Below the pieces are notes generated by a model that had not been told where the DNA came from, did not search any database, and saw nothing but the letters and a program-made list of their open reading frames with translations. DNA of 44,679 bases from contig CANROF010000015.1 in assembly GCA_947632155.1 (NCBI GenBank), positions 1 to 44,679 on the forward strand, read 5' to 3'. This document shows, one piece after another, positions 30,447 to 40,023 of the stretch; the stretch's first letter is position 1, and every line of letters starts with the position of its first letter. This DNA comes from an uncultured Oscillospiraceae bacterium (lineage in GTDB: Bacteria > Bacillota > Clostridia > Oscillospirales > Oscillospiraceae). Made by a program: the position numbers and the translations under genes.

Positions 30447-31757
30447 TTATTCAAGAAATCCCTTGTAGTTGCGCATGACCAGTTGAGCCTCAAGGCCGCG
30501 GACCGTCTCCAGCGCCACGCCCACCACGATGATGAGGGAGGTGCCGCCGACGCTGATGCCGGTGTTGGAGGCCGTCTCAGAGATGGCGCCCACGATAAGC
30601 GGCACGAGCGCGATGATGGCAAGGTAAATGGCGCCGAAGAGCGTCACCTTATTGAGGACCTTGGAGATGAAGGCGCTGGTGGGCTTGCCGGGACGGAAGC
30701 CGGGGATATATCCGCCGTTCTTCATGAGGTTATTGGAAACCTCGATGGGGTTGAACTGGATGGTGGAGTAGAAATAGCTGAAGAAGATGATGAGCAGGAA
30801 GTAGAGCACCATATAGAGCACGCTGGTCTGGCTGAACAGTCCCAGGAAGGTGCCCCAGCCGCCGGAGCTCTCGGCGGTCTTGCCGAAGAACATGCCCACG
30901 GTGGCGGGAAGGCTGGCGATGGAGCCGGCGAAGATGACGGGCAGCACGCCGGACATGTTGACCTTCAGGGGCAGATGGGTGCTCTGGCCGCCGTAGACCT
31001 TCCGGCCCACGACGCGCTTGGAGTACATCACGGGGATGCGCCTCTCGGCGTTGGTGACGATGACGATAAGGACGATCATCACAAGGCCGCCCAGGATCAT
31101 CAGCGGATAGACAACGTAGATCTTCCAGTTGCTGCCGGCGCTCAGGAGCGTGTTCACCATGTTCACAAAGGTCACGGGGACCCGGGCGATGATGCCGGCG
31201 AAGAGGATGATGGAGATGCCGTTGCCGATGCCGAACTCCGTGATCTGCTCGCCCATCCACATAACGAGGCAGGAGCCTGCCACTAAGGTGGCGATGACGA
31301 TGATGGCGGGCCAGACGCCGGTCTGGGAGAGGATGTTGTTGGTCTTGAGGATCACATAGTAGCCGTAGCTCTGGAGCAAAGCGATGCCCACGGTGGAGTA
31401 GCGGGTGATGTTCTCAAGCTTCCGCTTTCCCTCCTCGCCGCCCTCCTTGGACATGCGCTCCAGGGCGGGGATGGCGATGGTCAAAAGCTGGATGATGATG
31501 CTGGCGTTGATATAGGGCTGTATCGACAGGGCGAAGACCGTTCCCATGGAGAAGGCCGAGCCGCTCATGACGTTGTAGAGCCCCAGGATGGTGTTGTTGA
31601 TACGTGAGGAATTGAAGTACTGCCCCAGAAGGACCGTGTTGATATAGGGCGTGGGGATGGCGTTGCCCAGCCGGAAGAGCAGTATCATAAAGAGCGTGAA
31701 CAGTATCTTCCTGCGAATCTCCTCGACCCGCCACGCGTTCTTTAAAGTCTGCAGCAC
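30447..31757 (-). CDS. secY: Protein translocase subunit SecY
   Basis: SecY is the channel of the Sec translocon in the cytoplasmic membrane. Its 436 residues form ten membrane segments. Conserved parts include FRLGNAIPTPYIN at the N-terminus, the plug-side SGSAFSMGTVFALSIQPYIN and GYIPGFRPGKPT in the cytoplasmic loop before segment 9. The start is GTG at 31757, one base after the rplO stop, with GAGGTGAT at the end of rplO serving as binding site. Confidence 0.98.
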   Translation of the reverse strand: MLQTLKNAWRVEEIRRKILFTLFMILLFRLGNAIPTPYINTVLLGQYFNSSRINNTILGLYNVMSGSAFSMGTVFALSIQPYINASIIIQLLTIAIPALERMSKEGGEEGKRKLENITRYSTVGIALLQSYGYYVILKTNNILSQTGVWPAIIVIATLVAGSCLVMWMGEQITEFGIGNGISIILFAGIIARVPVTFVNMVNTLLSAGSNWKIYVVYPLMILGGLVMIVLIVIVTNAERRIPVMYSKRVVGRKVYGGQSTHLPLKVNMSGVLPVIFAGSIASLPATVGMFFGKTAESSGGWGTFLGLFSQTSVLYMVLYFLLIIFFSYFYSTIQFNPIEVSNNLMKNGGYIPGFRPGKPTSAFISKVLNKVTLFGAIYLAIIALVPLIVGAISETASNTGISVGGTSLIIVVGVALETVRGLEAQLVMRNYKGFLE

Positions 31758-31758
31758 C

Positions 31759-32199
31759 TCAGATCACCTCAGCCTTTCCGCCAGCAGCCTCGATCTTCGC
31801 CTTGGCCGACTCGGAAAAAGCAGAGGCTTTCACAGTCAGTTTCTTTGTGAGCTCACCGTTTCCGATGACCTTGACGCCGTACTTGACGCCGGAGAGGATA
31901 CCGGCCTTCTCAAGGGCCTCAACATCAACGACGGCGCCGTCCTCAAAGCGGTCGAGCATGGTGATATTCACCGCGTCCAGGGGCTTGGCGAAGATGTTGT
32001 TGAAGCCGCGCTTGGGGATGCGGCGGGCCAGAGGCATCTGGCCGCCCTCAAAGCCGACGCGGACTCCGCCGCCGGAACGGGCCTTCTGGCCCTTGTGGCC
32101 GCGGCCGCCGGTCTTGCCGTTGCCGGAGCCGATACCGCGGCCCTTCCTCCAGGCCTTGGCGGTGGAGCCGGCAGCGGGAGACAGATCGTTTAATTTCAT
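31759..32199 (-). CDS. rplO: 50S ribosomal protein L15
   Basis: L15 is a late-assembly 23S rRNA binder. The glycine- and lysine-rich N-terminus ([20 protein letters not shown]) and the C-terminal domain ending in KAEVI are typical. Length 146 residues. It precedes secY with almost no gap. Confidence 0.98.
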   Translation of the reverse strand: MKLNDLSPAAGSTAKAWRKGRGIGSGNGKTGGRGHKGQKARSGGGVRVGFEGGQMPLARRIPKRGFNNIFAKPLDAVNITMLDRFEDGAVVDVEALEKAGILSGVKYGVKVIGNGELTKKLTVKASAFSESAKAKIEAAGGKAEVI

Positions 32200-32212
32200 T
32201 CCGCAAACCTCC

Positions 32213-32395
32213 TTATTTCTCTTCCGTGACCTGGAGGAGGTAGCCGATCTTGGCGATCTTGCCTCTGGTCTGCGGATTGTCGGGCTGGGTGGTGGTGTCG
32301 CCGATCTTGTGGAGTCCCAGGGACTCGGCGGTGGCGATGTGCTTGGCGATCCTGCCGTTGAGGCTCTTGACGAGCTTGATGTTCATGTTAGCCAT
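32213..32395 (-). CDS. rpmD: 50S ribosomal protein L30
   Basis: A 60-residue protein with the L30 fold ([20 protein letters not shown], then [20 protein letters not shown]). It lies between rpsE and rplO with the binding site AAGGAGGG. Confidence 0.97.
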   Translation of the reverse strand: MANMNIKLVKSLNGRIAKHIATAESLGLHKIGDTTTQPDNPQTRGKIAKIGYLLQVTEEK

Positions 32396-32407
32396 TTTGT
32401 GCCCTCC

Positions 32408-32929
32408 TTAGCCCAGTATCTCTTCGGGGGCCTTGCCGCGGGTGGCCGCGACCTGCTGAACGTCGCGAAGGGACTTAAGGCCCCTCATGGTGGCGGCGAC
32501 AACATTGGCGGGGTTGTTGGACCGGAGGCACTTGGTACGGATGTCCGTGATACCGGCGGCCTCGACTACCGCGCGGACGGCGCCGCCGGCGATAACGCCG
32601 GTACCGGCGGGGGCGGGCTTCAAAAGGACCCGGCCGGCGCCGAATTCGCCGATGACCTCGTGGGGGATGGTGCCGCCCTTGAGGGTGATGTTGGTGAAGT
32701 TCTTCTTGGCGTCCTCGATGCCCTTGCGGATGGCCTCGCTGACCTCGGCGGCCTTGCCAAGGCCGAAGCCGACCTTGCCCTTCCCGTCGCCCACCACCAC
32801 GAGAGCGGAGAATTTCATGACGCGTCCGCCCTTGACGGTCTTGGAAACACGGTTGAGGGAGACGACCTTTTCGATATACTCGCTCTTGACTTCTTCTCTG
32901 CGGCTGCTTCTTGAATTGTTATAAGGCAT
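32408..32929 (-). CDS. rpsE: 30S ribosomal protein S5
   Basis: S5 contributes to decoding accuracy and mRNA unwinding at the entry channel. The N-terminal double-stranded-RNA-binding domain is visible ([20 protein letters not shown], then [19 protein letters not shown]), and the C-terminal half has [19 protein letters not shown]. Length 173 residues. Residues around VSKTVKGGR are where spectinomycin-resistance changes map in other species; nothing unusual is seen there. Confidence 0.98.
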   Translation of the reverse strand: MPYNNSRSSRREEVKSEYIEKVVSLNRVSKTVKGGRVMKFSALVVVGDGKGKVGFGLGKAAEVSEAIRKGIEDAKKNFTNITLKGGTIPHEVIGEFGAGRVLLKPAPAGTGVIAGGAVRAVVEAAGITDIRTKCLRSNNPANVVAATMRGLKSLRDVQQVAATRGKAPEEILG

Positions 32930-32947
32930 ATTCGTTCCCTCCCTGCG

Positions 32948-33307
32948 TTAAAAGTTGAGTCCGCCCTCGCGGGCGCCCTCGGCCAGCTCCTGGACGCGGC
33001 CGTGATAGATATAGCCGCCGCGGTCAAAGACCACGTCCTCTATCCCCTTGGCGCGGGCGCGCTCGGCGATGAGCTTGCCGACCTTGCGGGCGCCCTCCTT
33101 GTTGGAGCCGGAGCCCTCGAAGTCCTTTTCAACGGAAGAGGCGGCGCAGAGCGTCACGCCCTTGGTGTCGTCGATGAGCTGCGCGTAGATGTTCTTCTCA
33201 CTACGGAAAACGTTGAGTCTGGGGCAGTCCGGCGTGCCGGAGATCTTGGCCCTTACTCTCTTATGTCTCTTCAAACGCTGAGCGTTGGTATCAGGTCTTT
33301 TAATCAT
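32948..33307 (-). CDS. rplR: 50S ribosomal protein L18
   Basis: L18 binds 5S rRNA and links it to the central protuberance. The 119 residues show the basic N-terminus ([20 protein letters not shown]) and [17 protein letters not shown] and the end [13 protein letters not shown]. Placed between rplF and rpsE. Confidence 0.98.
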   Translation of the reverse strand: MIKRPDTNAQRLKRHKRVRAKISGTPDCPRLNVFRSEKNIYAQLIDDTKGVTLCAASSVEKDFEGSGSNKEGARKVGKLIAERARAKGIEDVVFDRGGYIYHGRVQELAEGAREGGLNF

Positions 33308-33323
33308 TTAGGCACACCTCCTT

Positions 33324-33863
33324 TTATTTACCAGTCTTGCCTTCTTTGCGGCGAATGACTTCGTCTGCGTACTTGATGCCCTTGCCCTTATACGGCTCCG
33401 GGGGCCTCTTGTTCCGAACGTCCGCGGCGAACTGGCCCACGAGCTGCTTGTCAACGCCGTGGATCACCACCTGGTTGGGATTGGGAACGTCGATGCCGAT
33501 GCCGTCTATCTCGGGGACGATGACCTGATGGGAGTAACCAAGGTTCATCACCAGGTTCTTCCCCTCCTTGGCCGCGCGGTAGCCCACGCCGTTGATCTCC
33601 AGGGTCTTGGAGAACTCGTGTGTGACGCCCTGGACCATGTTGTTGAGGAGCGTGCGGGTGAGGCCGTGGACGCTGCGCTCGAACTTCTCGTCGTTGGGGC
33701 GCTTTACGTGGATAACGGCTCCGTCCTTTTCAATGGTCATCTCCGGGCGGAGGGTCTTTGTGATGGTCCCCTTGGGGCCCTTGACGGTGACGACGTTGCC
33801 CTCGGCGACCGTCACCTCAACGCCGGCGGGGATGGTAATGGGGGCTCTACCAATTCTTGACAT
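33324..33863 (-). CDS. rplF: 50S ribosomal protein L6
   Basis: L6 has two similar domains near the factor-binding region of the large subunit. The 179 residues begin MSRIGRAPITIPAGVEV and end with the conserved PPEPYKGKGIKYADEVIRRK followed by EGKTGK. Normal length and position in the spc operon. Confidence 0.98.
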   Translation of the reverse strand: MSRIGRAPITIPAGVEVTVAEGNVVTVKGPKGTITKTLRPEMTIEKDGAVIHVKRPNDEKFERSVHGLTRTLLNNMVQGVTHEFSKTLEINGVGYRAAKEGKNLVMNLGYSHQVIVPEIDGIGIDVPNPNQVVIHGVDKQLVGQFAADVRNKRPPEPYKGKGIKYADEVIRRKEGKTGK

Positions 33864-33878
33864 TGTTCCGTACCTCCC

Positions 33879-34274
33879 TTACCACACGAACGCCAGGACC
33901 TCGCCGCCGACGTGCTCGCGGCGCGCCTGCTTGTCGGTCATGATGCCCTTGGACGTTGAAACGATGGCGGTGCCCAGTCCCTTGAGGACGTAGGGGATCT
34001 CGTCGGTGCCGGCGTAGACGCGAAGTCCCGGCTTGGACACCCGGCGCAGGCCCTGGAGGACCTTCTCGTTGCCGTTGTACTTGAGAGTCACCTTGATGAC
34101 TCCCTGGCCGCCGTCCTCTACTATCTGGAAGCTCTTGATGTAGCCCTCGTCCAGAAGGATCTGGGCAATGGCCTTCTTCATGTTGGAGCAGGGGATGTCA
34201 ACGGTGGCGTGCTTCGCGGAGTTGGCGTTCCTTATGCGGGTCAGCATATCCGCAATGGGGTCTGTTACTTGCAT
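33879..34274 (-). CDS. rpsH: 30S ribosomal protein S8
   Basis: S8 binds the central domain of 16S rRNA and is the autogenous repressor of the spc operon in E. coli. The 131-residue protein has the family pattern ([20 protein letters not shown], later [20 protein letters not shown]). A structured 122-nt spacer separates it from rpsN, unusual in this tightly packed operon. Confidence 0.98.
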   Translation of the reverse strand: MQVTDPIADMLTRIRNANSAKHATVDIPCSNMKKAIAQILLDEGYIKSFQIVEDGGQGVIKVTLKYNGNEKVLQGLRRVSKPGLRVYAGTDEIPYVLKGLGTAIVSTSKGIMTDKQARREHVGGEVLAFVW

Positions 34275-34322
34275 GTTTTTCTTTTCCTCCTTGATCAGAG
34301 TTACCGCGTTGGCGGTTCAGGC

Positions 34323-34367
34323 GGCGAGGTATCCACGGCAATGCTGGATTGCCGCGGACCTTTCGCC
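34323..34367 (-). promoter_or_regulatory. Structured spacer between rpsN and rpsH
   Basis: On the minus strand GGCG-aaa-GGT-CCGCGGCAAT, a 5-nt loop, ATTGCCGTGG-at-ACC-t-CGCC forms one long interrupted helix with ten contiguous pairs (one G-U). A small CCGC/GCGG hairpin follows before the rpsH binding site. The position suggests a control element for rpsH, perhaps a binding site for S8. This is inference. Confidence 0.5.
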
Positions 34368-34396
34368 ATCCTATTTACAAAATTAAGTCGCGGGAG

Positions 34397-34582
34397 TTAC
34401 CAAGACGCTTTCTTGACTCCGGGAATCTCGCCCTTATAGGCCAGCTCCCGGAAGCAGATGCGGCAGATGCCGTAGTTTCTGAGGTAGGCGTGGGGGCGGC
34501 CGCAGATCTTGCAGCGGTTGTACTTGCGGGTGGAGAACTTGGGGTCGCGCTGCTGCTTGAGCTTCATTGATGTCTTAGCCAT
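34397..34582 (-). CDS. rpsN: 30S ribosomal protein S14, zinc-binding type Z
   Basis: A 61-residue S14 of the short zinc-binding type, with [20 protein letters not shown] supplying four cysteine ligands and the end [12 protein letters not shown]. It helps fold the 30S head. It follows rplE in the spc operon, the usual place for the primary S14 of Gram-positives. Confidence 0.97.
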   Translation of the reverse strand: MAKTSMKLKQQRDPKFSTRKYNRCKICGRPHAYLRNYGICRICFRELAYKGEIPGVKKASW

Positions 34583-34598
34583 TTAATTTCTCCTCCCT

Positions 34599-35141
34599 TC
34601 AATTCCTGTAAAACGGGGCGCCCAGCATGGTGAGAAGCTCGCGGGCCTCCTCGTCGGTGTTGGCGGTGGTGCACATCACGATGTCCATACCGCGGATCTT
34701 GTCGATCTTGTCGTAGTCGATCTCGGGGAATATGAGCTGCTCCTTGATGCCCAGGGCGTAGTTGCCGCGGCCGTCAAAGGAGTTGGGGTTGATGCCGTGG
34801 AAGTCGCGCACACGGGGCAGGGCCACGTTGAAAAGGCGGTCCAAAAACTCCCACATGCGGTCCCGGCGGAGGGTGACCTTCACGCCGATGTTCATACCCT
34901 CGCGGATCTTGAAGTTGGCCACGGACTTCCGGGCCTTGGTGACCACGGCGTGCTGGCCGGCGATGGCGGAGATCTCCTTCACCACGTTCTCGGTGACCTT
35001 GGCGTTGTCGCGGGCGTCGCCGCAGCCAACGTTGATGACGATCTTCTCAAGGCGGGGGATCTGCATGACGCTCTTGTAGCCGAACTTCTTCATGAGGGCG
35101 GGAGCGATCTCGTCCTGGTATCTGGTTTTAAGTCTGGGCAT
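34599..35141 (-). CDS. rplE: 50S ribosomal protein L5
   Basis: L5 binds 5S rRNA and contacts the P-site tRNA. The 180 residues contain [20 protein letters not shown] (usually NxGxGEA), [40 protein letters not shown] and the end [10 protein letters not shown]. Standard position between rplX and rpsN. Confidence 0.98.
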   Translation of the reverse strand: MPRLKTRYQDEIAPALMKKFGYKSVMQIPRLEKIVINVGCGDARDNAKVTENVVKEISAIAGQHAVVTKARKSVANFKIREGMNIGVKVTLRRDRMWEFLDRLFNVALPRVRDFHGINPNSFDGRGNYALGIKEQLIFPEIDYDKIDKIRGMDIVMCTTANTDEEARELLTMLGAPFYRN

Positions 35142-35155
35142 GATCTATCCTCCCT

Positions 35156-35461
35156 TTATATGGCGGCGCCGCACTTTTTGCAGGCGCGGACCTTTTTGTC
35201 GCCGTCCATCTTGTGGCCGACGCGGGTGGGCTTGCCGCACTTGGGGCACACGAGCATGACCTTGGAGACATAGATGGGCGTCTCCTTCTTGATGATCTCG
35301 CTCTGCTCCTCCTGACGGCGGGCCTTCTGATGGCGCTTGGCAACGTTGACTCCCTGGACGATGACCTTGCGGCCCTCGGGGTCCGCGGAGAGGACCTTGC
35401 CCTGCTTGCCCTTGTCCTTACCGGACAGGACGACGACTGTGTCGTTGGTTCTTATTTTCAT
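35156..35461 (-). CDS. rplX: 50S ribosomal protein L24
   Basis: L24 starts large-subunit assembly. The KOW motif is in VVVLSGKDKGKQGKVLSADP. The C-terminal part carries two CxxC pairs (CPKCGKPTRVGH and CKKCGAA), which could hold a zinc ion, as in a subset of bacterial L24 proteins. Length 101 residues. Confidence 0.97.
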   Translation of the reverse strand: MKIRTNDTVVVLSGKDKGKQGKVLSADPEGRKVIVQGVNVAKRHQKARRQEEQSEIIKKETPIYVSKVMLVCPKCGKPTRVGHKMDGDKKVRACKKCGAAI

Positions 35462-35474
35462 TGTTCGGACCTCC

Positions 35475-35843
35475 TCATATGACTTCGGGAGCCAGGGACA
35501 GGATCTTCATGTAGTCCTTGTCGCGGAGCTCTCTGGCCACCGGCCCGAAGATGCGGGTGCCCACGGGGTTCTTGTCGTCGCGGATGAGCACCGCGGCGTT
35601 CTCGTCGAAGCGGACGTAGGTACCGTCGGCGCGGCGGACGCCCTTGGCGGAGCGGACGATGACGGCCTTCACCACGTCGCCCTTCTTCACCTGGCCGCCG
35701 GGGGACGCCTTGCGGACGGAGGCCACGATGACGTCGCCTATGTTGCCCCACTTGCGCTTGGCGCCGCCAAGCACGCGGATGCACTTGATCTCCTTGGCGC
35801 CGGTATTGTCGGCGACCTTCAGATAAGTTTCCTGCTGTATCAT
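35475..35843 (-). CDS. rplN: 50S ribosomal protein L14
   Basis: L14 lies at the subunit interface and forms bridges to 16S rRNA. The 122-residue sequence starts [20 protein letters not shown] and has [20 protein letters not shown] and [12 protein letters not shown]. It matches the family length exactly. Confidence 0.98.
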   Translation of the reverse strand: MIQQETYLKVADNTGAKEIKCIRVLGGAKRKWGNIGDVIVASVRKASPGGQVKKGDVVKAVIVRSAKGVRRADGTYVRFDENAAVLIRDDKNPVGTRIFGPVARELRDKDYMKILSLAPEVI

Positions 35844-35856
35844 TTATGCCGCCTCC

Positions 35857-36120
35857 TTACTTCGCCTTTTCTACGATCTCAACAAGGCGCCATCTCTTGT
35901 CCTTTGACAGGGGGCGAGTCTCCATGACGCGGACGGTATCGCCGACGCCGCACTCATTGTTCTCGTCATGGGCCTTGAGCTTGTAGGTTCTCTTGACTAT
36001 CTTCTTGTAGAGGGGGTGGGCCACACGGTCGGCAATGGCCACAACGATGGTCTTGTCCATCTTGTCGGATACGACCTTGCCCACCAGAGTCTTCCGGGAA
36101 GACGTTCTAACTTCACTCAT
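35857..36120 (-). CDS. rpsQ: 30S ribosomal protein S17
   Basis: S17 is a small OB-fold protein that organises 16S rRNA at the base of the body. The 87 residues have the signature [20 protein letters not shown] and the [20 protein letters not shown] motif. Located between rpmC and rplN with AGGAGGAA in front. Confidence 0.98.
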   Translation of the reverse strand: MSEVRTSSRKTLVGKVVSDKMDKTIVVAIADRVAHPLYKKIVKRTYKLKAHDENNECGVGDTVRVMETRPLSKDKRWRLVEIVEKAK

Positions 36121-36134
36121 TTAAGCTTTCCTCC

Positions 36135-36329
36135 TCACTGCTCCAGCTCGTGCTGGCGGATGACTGTCTGGACACGGGCAATGTCCTTTTTGACCTGAGA
36201 GATCCTGATGGGGTTGTCGAGCTGGTTGGTGGCGTGCTGCATCCGGAGCGTGAACAGGTCCTTTTTAAGGTCAACGAGCTTGGCCTGGAGCTCCTCAGCG
36301 CTCATCTTTCTGACTTCTTGTGCCTTCAT
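36135..36329 (-). CDS. rpmC: 50S ribosomal protein L29
   Basis: L29 lies at the polypeptide exit. The 64-residue helical hairpin is MKAQEVRKMSAEELQAKLVD followed by LKKDLFTLRMQHATNQLDN. The start is the ATG at 36329, 8 nt after AGGAGGG, one base before the rplP stop. An in-frame codon eight residues upstream lies within rplP and lacks a site. Confidence 0.97.
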   Translation of the reverse strand: MKAQEVRKMSAEELQAKLVDLKKDLFTLRMQHATNQLDNPIRISQVKKDIARVQTVIRQHELEQ

Positions 36330-36330
36330 C

Positions 36331-36753
36331 TCATTCACCCTCCTCGATCTCACGGGCGACTATCTTGGTCTTGCAGGGCAGCTTGTGGGCGCCAAGGCGC
36401 AGGGCCTCGTGGGCGTCCTCAGCGGAAACGCCGGCGATCTCGAAAAGGACCCTGCCGGGCTTGACCACGGCCACCCAATATTCGGGCGCGCCTTTACCGG
36501 AACCCATACGAGTCTCGGCGGGCTTGGCGGTGACGGGCTTGTCGGGGAATATCTTTATCCACACCTTGCCGCCGCGCTTGTTGTAACGGGTGATGGCCAC
36601 ACGGGCGGCCTCGATCTGGTTGGAGGTGATCCACGCCGGCTCCGTTGCCACCAGGCCCCAATCGCCGTAGGTGACGGTGTTTCCGCGGGTAGCCACGCCG
36701 GTCATGCGGCCGCGCTGCTGCTTGCGGTACTTTACTCTCTTAGGTAACAGCAT
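36331..36753 (-). CDS. rplP: 50S ribosomal protein L16
   Basis: L16 contacts the A-site tRNA elbow and is needed for the peptidyl-transferase centre to mature. The 140 residues include [40 protein letters not shown] and the end [13 protein letters not shown]. Its ATG overlaps the rpsC stop as TGATG, indicating coupled translation. Confidence 0.98.
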   Translation of the reverse strand: MLLPKRVKYRKQQRGRMTGVATRGNTVTYGDWGLVATEPAWITSNQIEAARVAITRYNKRGGKVWIKIFPDKPVTAKPAETRMGSGKGAPEYWVAVVKPGRVLFEIAGVSAEDAHEALRLGAHKLPCKTKIVAREIEEGE

Positions 36754-37586
36754 CAGTTAGCTCCTCCTTCTCTGGGAGTGTTGCCCTGGGGACGCGGGCC
36801 CCTGGACGGATAGCCGCCCTGGGGGCGCGGGCCGCTCTGCCGGTCGCGGTTGTAGCCCTGGCCCTGGGGACGGGGACCCCGGCGGTCGTCCCGGCGCTCG
36901 CGGCGCTCACGGGGGGGACGGCTGGTGTCCATGGTGCGGGGCGTGGTACGGAGGGTCTGGGAGAGGATCTCGCCCTTGTAGATCCACACCTTGACGCCGA
37001 TGCGGCCGTAGGTCGTGGCGGCCTCGGCAAAACCGTACTCGATGTCGGCGCGGAGGGTCTGCAGGGGGATGGTGCCCTCGTGATAGCTCTCGTTGCGGGC
37101 GATCTCGGCGCCGCCGATACGGCCGGAGAGCTTGACCTTGATGCCGCGGACGCCCAGGCGCATGGCGCGGGACATGGCGTTCTTCATGGCGCGGCGGTAG
37201 CTGGCGCGCTTCTCAAGCTGCGCGGCGATGCTCTCAGCCACGAGCTGGGCGTCGGAGTCGGGATTCTTGACCTCGATGATGGAGATGTCCACCTTCTTGC
37301 CAAGCATCTTCTCCATGTCGGCGCGGAGCTTCTCGATCTCCTGGCCGCCCTTGCCGATGACAAGGCCGGGACGGGAACAATGCAGGAAGATCTTGACCTT
37401 GGCGCTGTCGCGCTCGATCTCGATCTTGGGCACGCCGGCGTCATAGAGGCGCTTTTTCAGGTATTTACGGATCTTGTGGTCCTCGACGATGAGGTCGCCG
37501 ACCTTGTCGTCTCTGGCGTACCAGCGGGAATCCCAGTCCTTGATAACGCCCACGCGAAGTCCGTGAGGATTAACTTTCTGTCCCAT
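36753..37586 (-). CDS. rpsC: 30S ribosomal protein S3 with extended C-terminal tail
   Basis: S3 lines the mRNA entry channel. The KH domain ([20 protein letters not shown]) and the C-terminal domain ([20 protein letters not shown], then [16 protein letters not shown]) are normal to about residue 217. The 277-residue protein then continues for some 60 residues with a low-complexity Arg/Gly/Pro/Gln tail ([20 protein letters not shown] and repeats of GPRPQG). Typical Firmicutes S3 ends near 218-220. The tail is in the same frame, uses ordinary codons and ends exactly where rplP begins, so it is not a sequencing frameshift. Confidence 0.97.
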   Translation of the reverse strand: MGQKVNPHGLRVGVIKDWDSRWYARDDKVGDLIVEDHKIRKYLKKRLYDAGVPKIEIERDSAKVKIFLHCSRPGLVIGKGGQEIEKLRADMEKMLGKKVDISIIEVKNPDSDAQLVAESIAAQLEKRASYRRAMKNAMSRAMRLGVRGIKVKLSGRIGGAEIARNESYHEGTIPLQTLRADIEYGFAEAATTYGRIGVKVWIYKGEILSQTLRTTPRTMDTSRPPRERRERRDDRRGPRPQGQGYNRDRQSGPRPQGGYPSRGPRPQGNTPREGGAN

Positions 37587-37588
37587 GC

Positions 37589-37927
37589 TTACGCCTCCCT
37601 TTCCTTAAGAACGATGGTGATGTGGCTTGTGCGCTTGTTGATCCTGTAGCCGCGGCCCTTGGAGACAGGCTGCATCCTCTTGAGGATGGGTCCGGGGTTG
37701 GCGTAAGTCTCACTGACGTAGAGCTTCGCCGGGTCCATGCTGAAGTTGTTCTCGGCGTTGGCAATGGCGGAGTTCAGGACCTTGACCATGATCTCGCTGG
37801 CGGCCTTGGGGGTGTTCATCAGAATGGCGCGGGCCACATTGGCGTCCTTGCCCCGGATGAGATCGCAGACGATCGTGCATTTGCGGGGGGAGATACGCGC
37901 GTATTTGATCTGTGCTCTTGCTTCCAT
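37589..37927 (-). CDS. rplV: 50S ribosomal protein L22
   Basis: L22 lines the exit tunnel with its long beta-hairpin. The 112 residues include [20 protein letters not shown], the [20 protein letters not shown] block, and the tunnel hairpin [20 protein letters not shown]. The rpsC ATG follows 2 nt after its... its own stop precedes nothing else: rpsC starts downstream at 37586. Confidence 0.97.
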   Translation of the reverse strand: MEARAQIKYARISPRKCTIVCDLIRGKDANVARAILMNTPKAASEIMVKVLNSAIANAENNFSMDPAKLYVSETYANPGPILKRMQPVSKGRGYRINKRTSHITIVLKEREA

Positions 37928-37938
37928 GTCTGTCCTCC

Positions 37939-38217
37939 TTATTTCGCCGCGGCGGTCTTGCTGCCGGAGTGCCCGCGGAAGGTCCGCGTCGGGGCGAACT
38001 CGCCCAGCTTGTGGCCCACCATGTCCTCGGTGACGTACACGGGGATGTGGCGGCGGCCGTCGTGGACGGCGATGGTGTGTCCGACGAAGGAGGGGAATAT
38101 GGTGGACGCCCGGCTCCAGGTCTTCAGGACCTTCTTCTCGCCGGTCTTGTTCATCTCGTCAACTCTCTTCAAAAGCTCAGGAGCCGCGAAGGGTCCCTTT
38201 TTGATACTTCTGCTCAT
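37939..38217 (-). CDS. rpsS: 30S ribosomal protein S19
   Basis: S19 forms a complex with S13 in the small-subunit head. The 92 residues match the family ([20 protein letters not shown], then [38 protein letters not shown]). It lies between rplB and rplV with AAGGAGGG. Confidence 0.98.
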   Translation of the reverse strand: MSRSIKKGPFAAPELLKRVDEMNKTGEKKVLKTWSRASTIFPSFVGHTIAVHDGRRHIPVYVTEDMVGHKLGEFAPTRTFRGHSGSKTAAAK

Positions 38218-38232
38218 TTATTCAGTCCCTCC

Positions 38233-39069
38233 TTACTTCGAGTTGCGGCGCTTGACTATGAACTTATCTGTGCGGTTCTTAGTCTTGCGGGTCTTATAGC
38301 CCAGAGCCGGCTTACCCCAGGGGGTAACGGGGCCGGGACGGCCAACGGGCGCCTTGCCCTCGCCGCCGCCGTGGGGGTGGTCAACGGGGTTCATGACGGA
38401 GCCGCGGACGGTGGGCCGGATGCCCATGTGGCGGACGCGGCCGGCCTTGCCCAGATGGACGTTGGCGTGGTCGATGTTGCCCACCTGGCCGATGCTGGCC
38501 ATGCAGTCGAGCCGGATATACCGGTACTCGCCGGAGGGGAGCCTCACCTGAGCCATGCCGTTCTCCTTGGCCATGAGCTGGGCGGCGGAGCCGGCGGAGC
38601 GCACGAGCTGCGCGCCGCGTCCGGGGTAGAGCTCGATGTTGTGGACGACGGTGCCCACGGGGATGTTGGCAAAGGGCAGGGCGTTGCCGGGCTTGATGTC
38701 GGCGTTGGGGCCGCTCATGACGGTGTCGCCGGCCTTGAGGCCCACGGGAGCCACGATGTAGCGGTGCTCGCCGCCCTCAAACTCCACCAGCGCGATGTAG
38801 GCGGAGCGGTTGGGGTCGTACTCCAGTCTGAGGACGGTGCCGGGGACGTCAACGTTCTCGCGCTTGAAGTCGATGACGCGGTACTTCCGGCGGTTGCCGC
38901 CGCCCTTGTGGCGGACGGTGATGTGGCCGTAGCTGTTGCGGCCGGAGTGCTTCTTCAGCACCTCGGTGAGGGCCCGCTCGGGCTTTGCCTTCTTATCGAC
39001 TCCGTCAAAGCCGGAGACGGACATGTGCCTTCTTGACGGAGTGGTGGGTTTATAGAATTTTATAGCCAT
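38233..39069 (-). CDS. rplB: 50S ribosomal protein L2
   Basis: L2 supports the peptidyl-transferase centre and subunit joining. The 278-residue product carries the conserved [20 protein letters not shown] loop with the key histidine, and the N-terminal [20 protein letters not shown]. Length and position are standard. Confidence 0.98.
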   Translation of the reverse strand: MAIKFYKPTTPSRRHMSVSGFDGVDKKAKPERALTEVLKKHSGRNSYGHITVRHKGGGNRRKYRVIDFKRENVDVPGTVLRLEYDPNRSAYIALVEFEGGEHRYIVAPVGLKAGDTVMSGPNADIKPGNALPFANIPVGTVVHNIELYPGRGAQLVRSAGSAAQLMAKENGMAQVRLPSGEYRYIRLDCMASIGQVGNIDHANVHLGKAGRVRHMGIRPTVRGSVMNPVDHPHGGGEGKAPVGRPGPVTPWGKPALGYKTRKTKNRTDKFIVKRRNSK

Positions 39070-39085
39070 TTTCTCTTATCCTCCC

Positions 39086-39382
39086 TTATACCATTCCCTC
39101 AAAGAATTCGATGGCCTTGGAGTCTTTTGTGAGCCGGACCACGGCCTTTTTCCAGGTGCGGGTCGTCCCCTCGGGGTAACGGCCGGTGCGCTTGGCCTTG
39201 CCGTGGACGTTCAGCGTGTTCACGCTGTCAACCTTGACGCCGAAGATCTCCTCGACAGCCTTTTTGACGTCGGCCTTTGTGGCGTCCTTTGCCACCTCAA
39301 AGGCGTACTTCTTGAGGTCGATGGCCTCCATGGACTGCTCGGTGATGATGGGGCGAAGGATAATATCATAAGAGGTCTTCAT
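39086..39382 (-). CDS. rplW: 50S ribosomal protein L23
   Basis: L23 surrounds the tunnel exit and is the docking site for trigger factor and SRP. The 98 residues have [20 protein letters not shown] and [20 protein letters not shown] and [20 protein letters not shown]. Its ATG overlaps the rplD stop by 4 nt (ATGA). Confidence 0.98.
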   Translation of the reverse strand: MKTSYDIILRPIITEQSMEAIDLKKYAFEVAKDATKADVKKAVEEIFGVKVDSVNTLNVHGKAKRTGRYPEGTTRTWKKAVVRLTKDSKAIEFFEGMV

Positions 39383-40005
39383 CTGGCATATACCTCCTCG
39401 ATTTTCTCGAGAGCCGCCTTGTCAACGACCAGCTTGTCGGCGTTGATGAGGTCGTAGGCGCTCAGGATGTTGGCGGGAGTGGTCACCACGCCGGGGATGT
39501 TCCTGGCGGAGAGGACCACGTTCTTATCGACCTCATTCGTGACGACGACGGCCTTTTTGGAGGCGCCGACCTTGTCCATGAAGGTCTTGAAGGTCTTGGT
39601 CTTGGGCTCGCTCATGGAAAGTCCGTCCACCACGATGACGTTCTCCCCATTGGCCTTGTCGGAAAGAGCGGAGAGGATGGCGAGGCGCCGGACCTTCTTG
39701 TTGACGGAGAAGCCGTAATCCCGGGGCTTGGGGGCGAAGGCCACGCCGCCGTGGGTCCAGTGGGGGTTGCGGGTGCTGCCCTGACGGGCGCGGCCGGAGC
39801 CCTTCTGGCGCCAGGGCTTGATGCCGCCGCCGCTGACCTCGGCCTTGGTGAGGGAGCTCTGGGTCCCCTGACGCAGGTTGGCCAAGTGGCTGCGGACTAC
39901 GGTGTGCATGGCGGGGACGTTGGGCTCAACGCCGAAAACGGCCTCGGAGAGCTCGATCTGCCCTGTGACCTCTCCGGCCATGTTGTAAACATTTGCTTTA
40001 GGCAT
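39379..40005 (-). CDS. rplD: 50S ribosomal protein L4
   Basis: L4 extends a long loop into the exit tunnel ([20 protein letters not shown], then [18 protein letters not shown]). The 208 residues match the family. In E. coli L4 also represses the S10 operon; whether this happens here cannot be judged from sequence alone. It is translationally coupled to rplW. Confidence 0.98.
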   Translation of the reverse strand: MPKANVYNMAGEVTGQIELSEAVFGVEPNVPAMHTVVRSHLANLRQGTQSSLTKAEVSGGGIKPWRQKGSGRARQGSTRNPHWTHGGVAFAPKPRDYGFSVNKKVRRLAILSALSDKANGENVIVVDGLSMSEPKTKTFKTFMDKVGASKKAVVVTNEVDKNVVLSARNIPGVVTTPANILSAYDLINADKLVVDKAALEKIEEVYAR

Positions 40006-40023
40006 ATTTCAATCTCTCCTTTC

